A stretch of 16,891 nt of DNA from an uncultured Verrucomicrobiota bacterium (GCA_903930165.1 CAIYXO010000837.1:1-16891); one strand, 5' to 3'. Shown: positions 1 through 8,146, numbered from the stretch's first letter. The notes: generated by a model from the sequence alone, not told the origin. Numbers and translations: made by a program.

Positions 1-1485
1 CAGGAAGGGGTCATGAAGACCCGGATGCAGCCCATCGGGAACGTCTGGACGCGCTTTCCGCGCATCGTCCGCGACGTCTCGGCCGAACTCGGCAAGAAGG
101 TCCGCCTCTACATGGAGGGCCGCGAGACCGAGCTCGACCGCACCATCATCGAGGCGATCAAGGATCCGCTGATCCACATCGTCCGGAACGCCATCGACCA
201 CGGGATCGAGTCGCCGGAACGGCGCGCCGCCGCCGGCAAGCCCGAGGAGGGTGCGCTCGTGCTCCGAGCCTACCACGAGGGGGGCCAGGTGATCATCGAG
301 ATCGCCGACGACGGCGCGGGCATCAACGCCGACAAGGTCCGGGCACGCGCCCTGCGCGACGGACGGATCACCGCGGAACAGGCCGCGAGGATGCCCGACC
401 GCGAGGCGTTCAACCTCGTCTTCCTGCCCGGACTCAGCACCGCGGAGAAGATCACCAACGTCTCCGGCCGCGGCGTGGGCATGGATGTCGTCAAGACGAA
501 CATCGAACGCATCGGCGGCTCGATCGAGCTGCTCTCCGAGCCCGGTGCGGGAACCACGCTCCGCATCAAGATCCCGCTCACCCTGGCCATCATCCCGGCG
601 CTGATCGTCACCTCGGGCGGCGAGCGTTTCGCGATCCCGCAGGTGAGCCTGGTGGAGCTGGTGCGCATCGACCCCGGTGGGGAAGGCCGTGGCATCGAGT
701 CGCTCTATGGCGCCCCGGTGTACCGGCTTCGCGAACGCCTCCTCCCCCTCGCCATGCTCGACCGCGAGCTCGGGATCGCACCCACCGAAGCGGCCTCTCC
801 GGAGACGGAACTCGGCTCGAACCTCATCGTGCTCCAGGCGGACGGCCGGCAGTTCGGGCTCGTCGTCGACGAGATCAACGACACCCAGGAGATCGTGGTG
901 AAGCCGCTCTCCAAGATCTTCCGCAGCCTCACCTGCTACGCGGGGGCGACGATCATGGGCGACGGCCGGGTGGCCCTCATCCTCGACGTCCTTGGCCTCG
1001 CACAACGGGCGACGGTGCTCTCCGACGCCGCGGCACAGGCCACCGCGGTGGATCCCGACCGCGCCGCGGCCGTCCTCGGCGACCGGGAGAAGCTGCTCCT
1101 GATCGAGGCCGGCGGCGGATCCCGCCTCGCCATCCCGCTGTCCTCGGTGGACCGGCTGGAGGAGTTCGAACGTTCCCGCTTCGAATGGTCCGGCGGACGC
1201 CAGGTCATCCAGTACCGTGGCGGCATCCTCCCGCTGGTGCCCCTCAGCCGGCTTGTCCCGAACCTGCCCGAACCCGCCGACAACTCGGAGAACGCCCAGG
1301 TGGTGGTCCATTCCTCCGGAGGCCGCAGCATCGGCATCCTCGTCGGCCAGGTCAGCGACATCGTCGAGGAGGAGAAGTCGGAACGTCCGGTCGGCGACGG
1401 ATCGGGTCTTCTCGGATCCGCGATCATCCAGGGCCGCGTGGTCGATCTTTTCGACCCGACGGGCCTACACCTGTCGGCCCTTTGA
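1..1485 (+). CDS. cheA: Chemotaxis histidine kinase CheA, C-terminal part (5' end outside window)
   Basis: CheA autophosphorylates in response to MCP/CheW arrays and donates phosphate to CheY and CheB in the cytoplasm. The frame is open from base 1, so the Hpt domain and the first part of the dimerisation domain are missing. An internal Met at 13 is not the start, because it lies in the conserved VMKTRMQPI stretch that joins the dimerisation and kinase domains. Counting from base 1, the N box is HIVRNAIDHGIE (residues 59-70), the G1 box is DDGAGI (103-108), and the G2 box is GRGVGMDVVK (156 onward). A normal CheW-like regulatory P5 domain follows at about 195-340. A second CheW-like domain follows at about 360-490, where a receiver or a stop is more usual. 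No receiver domain is present. The stop lies 22 bases before cheW. The identity is certain; the role of the second CheW-like domain is not known. Confidence 0.96.
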   Translation, partial: QEGVMKTRMQPIGNVWTRFPRIVRDVSAELGKKVRLYMEGRETELDRTIIEAIKDPLIHIVRNAIDHGIESPERRAAAGKPEEGALVLRAYHEGGQVIIEIADDGAGINADKVRARALRDGRITAEQAARMPDREAFNLVFLPGLSTAEKITNVSGRGVGMDVVKTNIERIGGSIELLSEPGAGTTLRIKIPLTLAIIPALIVTSGGERFAIPQVSLVELVRIDPGGEGRGIESLYGAPVYRLRERLLPLAMLDRELGIAPTEAASPETELGSNLIVLQADGRQFGLVVDEINDTQEIVVKPLSKIFRSLTCYAGATIMGDGRVALILDVLGLAQRATVLSDAAAQATAVDPDRAAAVLGDREKLLLIEAGGGSRLAIPLSSVDRLEEFERSRFEWSGGRQVIQYRGGILPLVPLSRLVPNLPEPADNSENAQVVVHSSGGRSIGILVGQVSDIVEEEKSERPVGDGSGLLGSAIIQGRVVDLFDPTGLHLSAL

Positions 1486-1507
1486 TCCGATATCCAGCCT
1501 GCCGACC

Positions 1508-1954
1508 ATGAGCGAGACCCGCCAACTCTGCACGTTCACCCTCGGGGACTTCTTCTTCGGGGTCGATGTCCTGAAGGTCCAGGAGATCATCCGCCACCAG
1601 GAGATGACCCGGGTGCCGCTGGCTCCCGAGGCCATCCGGGGACTCATCAACCTCCGGGGCCAGATCGTCACCGCCCTCGACCTCCGCAGCCGGTTGGGCC
1701 TTCCTCCGCGCTCCGCGTCCCTGCCCCCGACCAACGTCGTCATCCACACCCCCGACGGCCCCGTGAGCCTGCTCGTCGACGAGATCGGCGACGTGGTGGA
1801 GGTCGATGCGGCCGGTCTCACGCGCGCGCCGGACACGGTCCGGGGAACGGCACGCCAGGTCATCACCGGCGTCTTCCGGCTCAAGGAGCGCCTGCTCATC
1901 CTGCTCGACACCACGAAGGTCGTGGAACTGCCGGAGTCCGTTCCGGCCGCCTGA
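1508..1954 (+). CDS. cheW: Chemotaxis coupling protein CheW
   Basis: CheW is the cytoplasmic adaptor that links MCP tips to the CheA P5 domain. The 148-residue protein is of normal family length and consists of one CheW domain. It shows the typical opening (LCTFTLGDFFFGVDVLKVQEIIR), the central INLRGQIVTALDLRSRLGL strand-turn-strand segment, and LLVDEIGDVVEV in the second half. The reading frame is open further upstream, but that stretch overlaps cheA and has no CheW homology, so the ATG at 1508 was chosen. It lies 22 bases after the cheA stop and has no Shine-Dalgarno sequence. Its place between cheA and the receptor gene fits one signalling complex. Confidence 0.96.
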   Translation: MSETRQLCTFTLGDFFFGVDVLKVQEIIRHQEMTRVPLAPEAIRGLINLRGQIVTALDLRSRLGLPPRSASLPPTNVVIHTPDGPVSLLVDEIGDVVEVDAAGLTRAPDTVRGTARQVITGVFRLKERLLILLDTTKVVELPESVPAA

Positions 1955-1999
1955 TCGCGGAAGCCGAACCCTTTCGTCCCCTTTTCTGAAACCGAATCC

Positions 2000-4288
2000 A
2001 TGAACACCAGCAGTCATACCGTCGTGGCTCCGCTCCCGTTCGAGCCGCGCGTCCGCCCCGACACCCACTCGCGTCGCGTCGTCGAATCCCGTCCACAGGG
2101 CGGCGGTTCCGACGGGTCCGCCCCCGGAAACCGGTTCCGGCTGGGAGGCTCCCTCAGGGGCAAGCTCCTCGTGCCGGCGCTCCTCGTCCTCGCCCTGAGC
2201 GTGACCGCCATCTACGTGGCCGTGCTCCGGATGTCCACGCGCCTCGCGTCCGAGCGGGCCTTCGCCCTCCAGGCCTCGGCCCGAAGCATCCAGGACCGCA
2301 TCGACCGCACGCTCTTCGAACGCTACGGCGACGTCCAGGCCTTCGGCCTGAACACCGTCGTCCACCGGGATCTCAGCCGGGTCGACGACTCTGTCCGCTC
2401 GCAGATCACCGAGGCGGTCAACGCCTACGTGAAGGCCTACGGCTGCTACCCGGTGAGCTTCGTGACCGACCTCTCCGGCAGGATCGTCGCGGTCAATTCC
2501 GTGACCGCCGAAGGGACCCCGATCCCGGGCGCGACCGGCCTCCTCGGGCGCGACGTCTCCGGCCGCGAGTGGTTCAAGTCCGCCGCCGCCAAGAAGTTCA
2601 CCACCGGCGCCCCGGTCGACGGTTCCCCGTTGCTTTCGGGCACCGTGGTCACGGATCCGGTCCCCAACGACGAGTTCGTCACCGAGCTCTACGGGACCAA
2701 GGCCCCGACCTGGTCGATGACCTTCACCGCCCCCGTCACGAAATCCGACGGCACCCTCGTCGGCTACTGGCACAACTGCTTCAGCTCCGCGATGGTCGAG
2801 CAGATCGTCGCCGACGAATACGGGAGCCTGAAGCGCCAGGGCCTCGCGACCGCCGAACTGAACGTCGTCGACCGGTCCGGTCTGCTCATCCTCGACGTGG
2901 ATCCGGCCGAGACCGGCAGCGAGAAGCCGAGGCCGGACGACCTCTTCAAGTCGAACTTCCTCAGCTCCAACGAGGCCGCCGCGGTGGAAGCCGCCCGTGC
3001 CGGCGCCCCTGTGAACGGGGTCGTCACCGGCCGCAACGCCCGCATGAGCCGCGCCGCAGGGCATGAGTTCATCCAGGTCGGCGGATACAGCCGAAGCGCC
3101 CCTGTGCTCGGCTACGTCGGCTCCGGCTTCACCACTCTCGTCCGCTCCGAGCCCGCCGAGGCCTTTGCCGCCAGCGAGTCCCTCAAGCAGACCGTCATGC
3201 TGGCGGGAATCGTCGGACTCGTCATCGGCGCGGTGGTGCTCTGGTGGGTCGTCGGCGGCGTCGTCCGCGGAGTCACCCAGGTGAAGGACGCCATCGAAGG
3301 GCTGGCGCGTGGCGACATCTCGCGGGAGGTCGCCGTCTCGTCCGAGGACGAGGTCGGTGTCATGGCACGGGCCTTCAACACCGCCCGTGGCGGCTTGGTC
3401 GAGGTCTTCGAGTCCGACCGGGTCGACTGGAAGGAGATCTCCGAGAAGCAGCATGCGGTGCTTCGCCTGACGGAAAGCCTGAAGTCCACCCTCGCGACGG
3501 TGAACGAGAACGCGCAGACGCTTTCAGCCGCCTCGGAGGAGCTCTCGGCCACGGCGCAGCAGATGAACACGAACTCGACCGAGACCTCGGCCCAGGCCGG
3601 TGTCGCCGCGGCCGCCTCCGAGCAGGTCAGCCAGAACATCGCCACGGTCGCCACCAGCGCCGAGGAGATGAGCGCCAGCGTCAAGGAGATCGCCAAGAAC
3701 GCCTCCGAGGCCGCACGCATCGCCACCCAGGCGGTCCGCGTCGCCGAGGAGACCAACCAGACCATCTCGAAGCTCGGCGAGAGCAGCATCGAGATCGGGC
3801 AGGTCATCAAGGTCATCACCTCGATCGCCCAGCAGACCAACCTGCTCGCCCTCAACGCCACCATCGAGGCGGCCCGTGCCGGCGAGGCCGGCAAGGGCTT
3901 CGCGGTGGTCGCCAACGAGGTGAAGGAGCTGGCCAAGCAGACCGCCGCGGCCACCGAGGACATCTCCCGCAAGATCGAGACGATCCAGGGGGACACCCAG
4001 GGTGCCGTGCAGGCGATCTCGCAGATCAGCTCGGTGATCACCCAGATCAACGACATCTCCAACACCATCGCCAGCGCGGTGGAGGAGCAGACGGCGACGA
4101 CGAACGAGATCGCGCGCAACACGTCCGAGGCGGCCCGTGGAAGCACGGAGATCACCCGGAACGTCACCAGCGTCTCGCTGGCCGCCAAGAGCACCTCCGA
4201 AGGCGCCTCGAACACCCTCACGGCCGCCAACGAGCTGGCCCGGCTCTCCGCCGAGCTCAAGCGCGTGGTGGAGTCCGCCCAGGCCTGA
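2000..4288 (+). CDS. Methyl-accepting chemotaxis protein with dCache-like periplasmic sensor
   Basis: This transmembrane chemoreceptor (762 residues) binds a ligand outside the membrane and controls CheA through CheW. An unusually long, Pro/Arg/Gly/Ser-rich N-terminal segment of about 54 residues precedes TM1 (about 55-76). A periplasmic sensor follows (about 80-395). It looks like a double Cache domain, with a VTDLSGRIVAVN strand pair and a GRDVSGREWFK segment in the first half, and VVDRSGLLILD in the second. TM2 is about 400-422 and is followed by a HAMP domain with an EDEVGVMARAFN motif. The long cytoplasmic coiled coil has a canonical hairpin tip (QTNLLALNATIEAARAGE, about 612-629). The C-terminus ends ELKRVVESAQA and has no CheR/CheB-tethering pentapeptide. 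The ATG at 2000 was chosen because there is no other ATG before TM1. The ligand cannot be deduced from sequence. Confidence 0.94.
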   Translation: MNTSSHTVVAPLPFEPRVRPDTHSRRVVESRPQGGGSDGSAPGNRFRLGGSLRGKLLVPALLVLALSVTAIYVAVLRMSTRLASERAFALQASARSIQDRIDRTLFERYGDVQAFGLNTVVHRDLSRVDDSVRSQITEAVNAYVKAYGCYPVSFVTDLSGRIVAVNSVTAEGTPIPGATGLLGRDVSGREWFKSAAAKKFTTGAPVDGSPLLSGTVVTDPVPNDEFVTELYGTKAPTWSMTFTAPVTKSDGTLVGYWHNCFSSAMVEQIVADEYGSLKRQGLATAELNVVDRSGLLILDVDPAETGSEKPRPDDLFKSNFLSSNEAAAVEAARAGAPVNGVVTGRNARMSRAAGHEFIQVGGYSRSAPVLGYVGSGFTTLVRSEPAEAFAASESLKQTVMLAGIVGLVIGAVVLWWVVGGVVRGVTQVKDAIEGLARGDISREVAVSSEDEVGVMARAFNTARGGLVEVFESDRVDWKEISEKQHAVLRLTESLKSTLATVNENAQTLSAASEELSATAQQMNTNSTETSAQAGVAAAASEQVSQNIATVATSAEEMSASVKEIAKNASEAARIATQAVRVAEETNQTISKLGESSIEIGQVIKVITSIAQQTNLLALNATIEAARAGEAGKGFAVVANEVKELAKQTAAATEDISRKIETIQGDTQGAVQAISQISSVITQINDISNTIASAVEEQTATTNEIARNTSEAARGSTEITRNVTSVSLAAKSTSEGASNTLTAANELARLSAELKRVVESAQA

Positions 4289-4303
4289 TCCGCCCGCCGT
4301 TGC

Positions 4304-4328
4304 GCCCCAGGGCTCCCGGCCCTGGGGC
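4304..4328 (+). promoter_or_regulatory. Intercistronic GC-rich hairpin before the histidine kinase start
   Basis: The arms GCCCCAGGG (4304-4312) and CCCTGGGGC (4320-4328) are perfect complements, and one further C-G pair closes a 5-base loop. The hairpin begins 15 bases after the MCP stop and ends 8 bases before the kinase ATG at 4337. No run of T follows, so it is not a classical intrinsic terminator. Its 3' arm holds the only G-rich tract near the start codon, so it could limit translation of the kinase. It could also stabilise or partly terminate the upstream transcript. Confidence 0.5.
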
Positions 4329-4336
4329 CCGCTCCG

Positions 4337-5683
4337 ATGACTTTCTCCCCGCCAACCGACGACATCTCCGTCGCGCCCGCCGAATCGTTCGGACGGGGAG
4401 CGGCCGATCCCCGATGGGATGCCGTCGAGTCGGCCTCGACCCTCTTCGGTGGGGTCACGGCCTTCGTGGCTCTCCTCCCAGCCGGGGTCGTGGAGCTGGC
4501 GGCCGTCGCCGGATCCGATCCGGCCCGTGCCAAGGAGCTGGCGCCGCTGGTCTCCGTGGTGCGTGAGGTCGACGAGCCATGGGTCCTGGTCGGCGTCGAG
4601 TCCGGATCCGACAACCCCGACCACCTCCTCGCGGTGTCCCTTCGGCATGGCGACGGGGAGATCTTCGGCGCCCTCGCCGTGGCGATCCACGATGCGGCGG
4701 CGGCCTCGGACCCGAGAATCGAAACGCTTCTCCGGATCGCCGGCGGGCTCTCTTCGGAACATGGAACCGGGGCGTCCACCGGGACCGAAGCCGGCACCGC
4801 GCTTGCCGACACCGATTCCCGGATCCTGGCCGAGAAGTACCGCAAGGCCCGGGAGGAAGCGGAATGGAACGCGGCCCGGCTCCAGGAGACGCTCGACGCG
4901 GCCCTCGTGCTCGCGGAGGAGGCCCAGGCCTCCAGCCGCGCCAAGAGCGAGTTCCTCGCGGTGGTCAGCCACGAGCTGCGCACGCCGTTGACCGGCATCC
5001 TCGGGATGTCCGAGATCCTCTCGGCCACCTCCTCGGATCCGACGGTCCGCGAGTGTGCCGATGCGATCCGGGTCTGCGGGGACCGGCTCCTGTCGTCGGT
5101 CAACGACATCCTCGACTTCACCCGGCTCGAGTCCGGCGAGCTGTCCCTCGGGGCCGCCCTTTTCGATCCGGCCGCCGCCGTGGCGGACGCCGTGGCCGAG
5201 GCCGAGCCGCTGTTCCGCGGCCGGGGACTCCACCTCGAGTTCCGCCAGGGGCCCGGCCTGCCGGACCGTATCCAGACCGATCCGCGCCGGTTCCGGCAGG
5301 TCGTCGGCATCCTCCTTTCCAACGCCGCCAAGTTCACCGAGCACGGCGGTGCCGTGATCACGGTGGAGTCCGAGGAGATCCCCTCGCTCCACGACCTCTC
5401 CAGGATGGAGCCCCAGGTCCGGATCGGGGTCGCGGACACCGGCATCGGCATCCCGCCGGAACGCCAGTCGGCCCTGTTCCACCGGTTCCGTCAGGTGGAC
5501 TCCGGACAGACGCGCCGCGCCGGCGGGCTTGGTCTCGGACTCGCCCTCGCCCGCGGTTTGGTCGGCCTCATGGACGGACGAATCGGCTTCGAGAGCGAGG
5601 TGGGACGGGGTTCCCGCTTCTGGTTCGCCGTGTCGCTCCATCCCCCTTCCGACCCCTCTCCTCTGCCCGTCATCCCGTCATGA
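4337..5683 (+). CDS. Soluble sensor histidine kinase with GAF-like N-terminus
   Basis: This is a 448-residue cytoplasmic histidine kinase without membrane segments. Residues about 20-150 are a weakly conserved GAF-like region, a fold guess from length and pattern only. A short coiled coil (about 165-200) leads into the HisKA domain with phospho-acceptor His212 in SHELRTPLTG. The HATPase_c domain has the N box around Asn329 (LLSNAAKFTE), the G1 box DTGIGIP starting at Asp367, and the G2 box GGLGLGL at 396-402. All catalytic motifs are intact. The stop overlaps the start of the next gene (ATGA at 5680-5683), so this kinase and the CheY-like regulator are probably made together. An ordinary two-component kinase between an MCP gene and cheB suggests a second input to the same pathway. 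It has no receiver or Hpt domain of its own. Confidence 0.9.
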   Translation: MTFSPPTDDISVAPAESFGRGAADPRWDAVESASTLFGGVTAFVALLPAGVVELAAVAGSDPARAKELAPLVSVVREVDEPWVLVGVESGSDNPDHLLAVSLRHGDGEIFGALAVAIHDAAAASDPRIETLLRIAGGLSSEHGTGASTGTEAGTALADTDSRILAEKYRKAREEAEWNAARLQETLDAALVLAEEAQASSRAKSEFLAVVSHELRTPLTGILGMSEILSATSSDPTVRECADAIRVCGDRLLSSVNDILDFTRLESGELSLGAALFDPAAAVADAVAEAEPLFRGRGLHLEFRQGPGLPDRIQTDPRRFRQVVGILLSNAAKFTEHGGAVITVESEEIPSLHDLSRMEPQVRIGVADTGIGIPPERQSALFHRFRQVDSGQTRRAGGLGLGLALARGLVGLMDGRIGFESEVGRGSRFWFAVSLHPPSDPSPLPVIPS

Positions 5684-6048
5684 AGCTCCTGATCGTCGAC
5701 GACTCGCGCACCATGCGCAGCATCCTCGCCTCCTACGCACGTCCACTCGGCTTCACCGTCAGCGAGGCGGTGGACGGCAAGGACGCCCTCGAACAGATCG
5801 CCCGCCACCAGCCGTTCGACGCGGTGCTGATCGACTGGGACATGCCGGTCATGAACGGCATCGAGCTCCTTAGGATCCTCCGGGCCAATCCGACGTACGC
5901 GAACTGGAAGCTCATGATGGTGACCGCGCAGAGCAGCATGGGCGCCCTGACAACGGCCATCGAGATGGGAGCGAACGACTACCTGATGAAGCCGCTCACC
6001 GAGGAGATGTTCCAGGACAAGATGCGTTGCCTCGAGCTCGTCTCCTGA
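5680..6048 (+). CDS. CheY-like single-domain response regulator
   Basis: This 122-residue protein is a lone receiver domain with no DNA-binding or enzyme domain. The acidic pair is Asp7-Asp8 (LLIVDDSRTMR), the phospho-acceptor is Asp52 in LIDWDMP, matching CheY's ISDWNMP, the conserved Thr is Thr82 (MVTAQ), and the conserved Lys is Lys104 (YLMKPL). It is the only free receiver in the visible cluster, so it is the best candidate for CheY. The ATG overlaps the stop of the upstream kinase gene by 4 bases, so it may instead be the partner of that kinase, or be shared by the kinase and CheA. The longer open frame upstream lies inside the kinase gene and is not coding. The receiver assignment is certain; which kinase drives it is inference. 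Confidence 0.93.
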   Translation: MKLLIVDDSRTMRSILASYARPLGFTVSEAVDGKDALEQIARHQPFDAVLIDWDMPVMNGIELLRILRANPTYANWKLMMVTAQSSMGALTTAIEMGANDYLMKPLTEEMFQDKMRCLELVS

Positions 6049-6078
6049 GCCGGCAAGACAACGAGCCCAACCTCCCCA

Positions 6079-7263
6079 ATGGAACCCAACCCCAACGGCA
6101 GGATCCGCGTGCTGATCGTCGACGATGCGGTCGTCATGCGGCGCGTCATCTCCGAGGCGTTGGCGCAGGATGAGTCCATCGAGGTGGTGGGCACCGCCGC
6201 CAACGGCCGCATCGCCCTGGCCAAGCTGGACCAGGTCAAGCCGGACGTGGTGACCCTGGACGTCGAGATGCCGGAGATGGACGGCGTCGAGACCGTGAGG
6301 GAGATCCGGAAGCGCAACAGGACGTTGCCGGTGATCATGTTCAGCACGCTGACCCAGCGGGGAGCCGTGACCACTCTGGAGGCGCTCTCCGCGGGGGCGT
6401 CGGACTACGTGACCAAGCCGGCGAACGTCGGCAGCGTCATGGAGGGATTCAGCCGCCTCCGCCTCGAGCTGATCCCGAAGATCAAGGCCCTGTGCCGCCG
6501 CGGACCCGCTGCGCCGGCTGCCCCGGCGCCGAACGGCCACGCGTTTCCGGCCGGAGTTCCGCGCCCGCCGTCGCCGACTCCCGTCGCCCGTCCCGCCTCG
6601 CCGGTTCCTTCGCCGGCCCCGGCGACCGGCCCGGCGGCTCCTCCGGATGCGCTCTGCATCGGAAGCTCTACCGGGGGGCCGAACGCCCTCGTGGACGTCT
6701 TCAACGCATTCCCTGCGGCTCTCGACGTCCCGGTGCTGGTGGTCCAGCACATGCCGCCCCTGTTCACCCAGATGCTGGCCGAACGGCTGGACCGGATCGG
6801 AAACCTCCGCTTCTGCGAGGGCGCACAGGACATGCCGGTCCGTCCCGGTCACGTGTACATCGCCCCCGGCGGACGCCACATGGAAGTCGTCCGGGTGGCC
6901 GGATCGGTCCGCATCCGGCTTCATGACGGCCCCAGCGAGAACTCCTGCAGGCCCGCCGTCGACGTGCTCCTGCGCAGCGCGGTCGAGGCCTACAACGGCC
7001 GCCTGCTGGTGGCTATCCTCACCGGCATGGGCTACGACGGACTCCGCGGCAGCGAGACGGCGCGTCGGCGAGGGGCCCAGATCGTCGCCCAGGACGAGGC
7101 CACCTCCGTGGTCTGGGGCATGCCGGGCGCCGTGGTCCACGCGGGCCTCGCCGACCGCGTCCTTCCCCTCAACCAGATCGGCCCGGAGCTCGTCCGCCGC
7201 GTTTCCGTCCGCCGCCCATCGGTTCCGACCCTTCCCGCCGCCGTTCCTGTCGTCGTCCGTTGA
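6079..7263 (+). CDS. cheB: Protein-glutamate methylesterase/glutaminase CheB
   Basis: CheB removes methyl groups from MCP glutamates and deamidates glutamines once phosphorylated by CheA. The 394-residue protein has a receiver domain (acidic pair Asp15-Asp16, phospho-acceptor Asp61 in LDVEMPEMDG, Lys113 in TKPAN). A Pro/Ala-rich linker follows (about 142-189). The methylesterase domain has nucleophile Ser197 in GSSTGG, His224 in VQHMPP, and Asp320 in TGMGYDG, which matches the known catalytic triad. The linker is longer than usual. The start is the ATG 30 bases after the response-regulator stop, with no Shine-Dalgarno sequence. The stop overlaps a possible TTG start of cheR. Confidence 0.97.
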   Translation: MEPNPNGRIRVLIVDDAVVMRRVISEALAQDESIEVVGTAANGRIALAKLDQVKPDVVTLDVEMPEMDGVETVREIRKRNRTLPVIMFSTLTQRGAVTTLEALSAGASDYVTKPANVGSVMEGFSRLRLELIPKIKALCRRGPAAPAAPAPNGHAFPAGVPRPPSPTPVARPASPVPSPAPATGPAAPPDALCIGSSTGGPNALVDVFNAFPAALDVPVLVVQHMPPLFTQMLAERLDRIGNLRFCEGAQDMPVRPGHVYIAPGGRHMEVVRVAGSVRIRLHDGPSENSCRPAVDVLLRSAVEAYNGRLLVAILTGMGYDGLRGSETARRRGAQIVAQDEATSVVWGMPGAVVHAGLADRVLPLNQIGPELVRRVSVRRPSVPTLPAAVPVVVR

Positions 7264-7274
7264 CCCCAAATTTC

Positions 7275-8096
7275 ATGGCCATCTCCGTTCCGGATTTCAC
7301 CTACATCGCCGACCTGGCGCGACGCCGAGCGGCGATCGTGCTGGAGCCCGGGAAGGAGTACCTGGTGGAGAGCCGGCTCACTCCGATCGCCCAGAAGGAG
7401 GGCCATGCCGGGCTCTCGGAGTTCATCGCCCGGCTCCGGACCGGTCCCGAGTCCGGCCCGATGCATTCCCGGGTCGTCGACGCCCTCACCACCAACGAGA
7501 CCTTCTTCTTCCGGGACCACCATCCCTTCGAGACGCTCCGCAAGTCCGTGCTGCCCCCGCTGATCCAGGCCCGGGCGAACCTCCGACGGCTCACGATCTG
7601 GTGCGCCGCCTGCTCCACGGGCCAGGAGCCCTACAGCGTCGCCATGATGCTCCGGGAACACTTCCCACAGCTCGCGTCGTGGAAGGTCCAGATCCTGGCC
7701 ACGGACATCTCCCCGCGCGTGCTCGACCAGGCGCGCAAGGGCGTCTACTCCCAGATCGAGGTGAACCGCGGACTTCCCGCCATCTACCTGGTGAAGCATT
7801 TCACGCAGAACGGCGGCGGCTGGATGGTCCGCGACGAGATCCGCAAGTCGGTGGAGTTCCGCGAGCTGAACCTCATCCAGTCCTGGGGTTCCCTGCCGGT
7901 CTTCGACGTGGTCTTCATCCGGAACGTGCTCATCTACTTCGACGTGCCGACCAAGCAGACCATCCTGCGGAACATCCGTCGGAACATGGCCCCGGACGGC
8001 CAGCTCTTCCTCGGCACCGCCGAGACCGCGATCAACCTCGACGCGGGTTTCACCGCCGTCTCGCACCCCAGCATCACGACCTACCGGCCCGCGTGA
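7275..8096 (+). CDS. cheR: Chemotaxis protein methyltransferase CheR
   Basis: CheR uses S-adenosylmethionine to methylate MCP glutamates and opposes CheB. The protein has the helical N-terminal CheR domain (including VVDALTTNETFFFRD, about 70-84) and the SAM-binding domain with WCAACSTGQEPYS (109-121), the LATDIS acidic loop, and the RNVLIYF strand (216-222). Starting at the ATG at 7275 it is 273 residues. A TTG at 7260 in the same frame overlaps the cheB stop (TTGA) and would add five residues; neither has a Shine-Dalgarno sequence, and the ATG is preferred for codon reasons only. No TPR or other tail follows the catalytic domain. It is the last gene of the visible chemosensory cluster and faces a convergent gene. 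Confidence 0.96.
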   Translation: MAISVPDFTYIADLARRRAAIVLEPGKEYLVESRLTPIAQKEGHAGLSEFIARLRTGPESGPMHSRVVDALTTNETFFFRDHHPFETLRKSVLPPLIQARANLRRLTIWCAACSTGQEPYSVAMMLREHFPQLASWKVQILATDISPRVLDQARKGVYSQIEVNRGLPAIYLVKHFTQNGGGWMVRDEIRKSVEFRELNLIQSWGSLPVFDVVFIRNVLIYFDVPTKQTILRNIRRNMAPDGQLFLGTAETAINLDAGFTAVSHPSITTYRPA

Positions 8097-8146
8097 TCCG
8101 GGATCCGGGGCGGCCACGGAGGCGCGGCGGCCACGGAGCGGGATCC
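8096..8146. repeat. Short direct repeats after cheR
   Basis: The spacer opens with two tandem copies of ATCCGGG (8096-8109). Overlapping these is a 13-base unit, GGCGGCCACGGAG, present twice at 8109-8121 and 8126-8138 (period 17). GGATCC occurs at 8101-8106 and again at 8141-8146. Nothing here codes for protein. The function is unknown; the sequence may belong to a dispersed intergenic repeat family. Confidence 0.55.

Noticed and set aside
1217..1507. Upstream extension of the cheW frame into cheA.
   Set aside because: The extension is Ser/Arg-rich shadow sequence of cheA; CheW homology begins at the ATG at 1508.
1424..5641. Several long minus-strand open frames opposite cheW, the MCP gene and the kinase gene.
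   Set aside because: They are shadows produced by high-GC codon use on the other strand. Their translations have biased composition and no recognisable fold.
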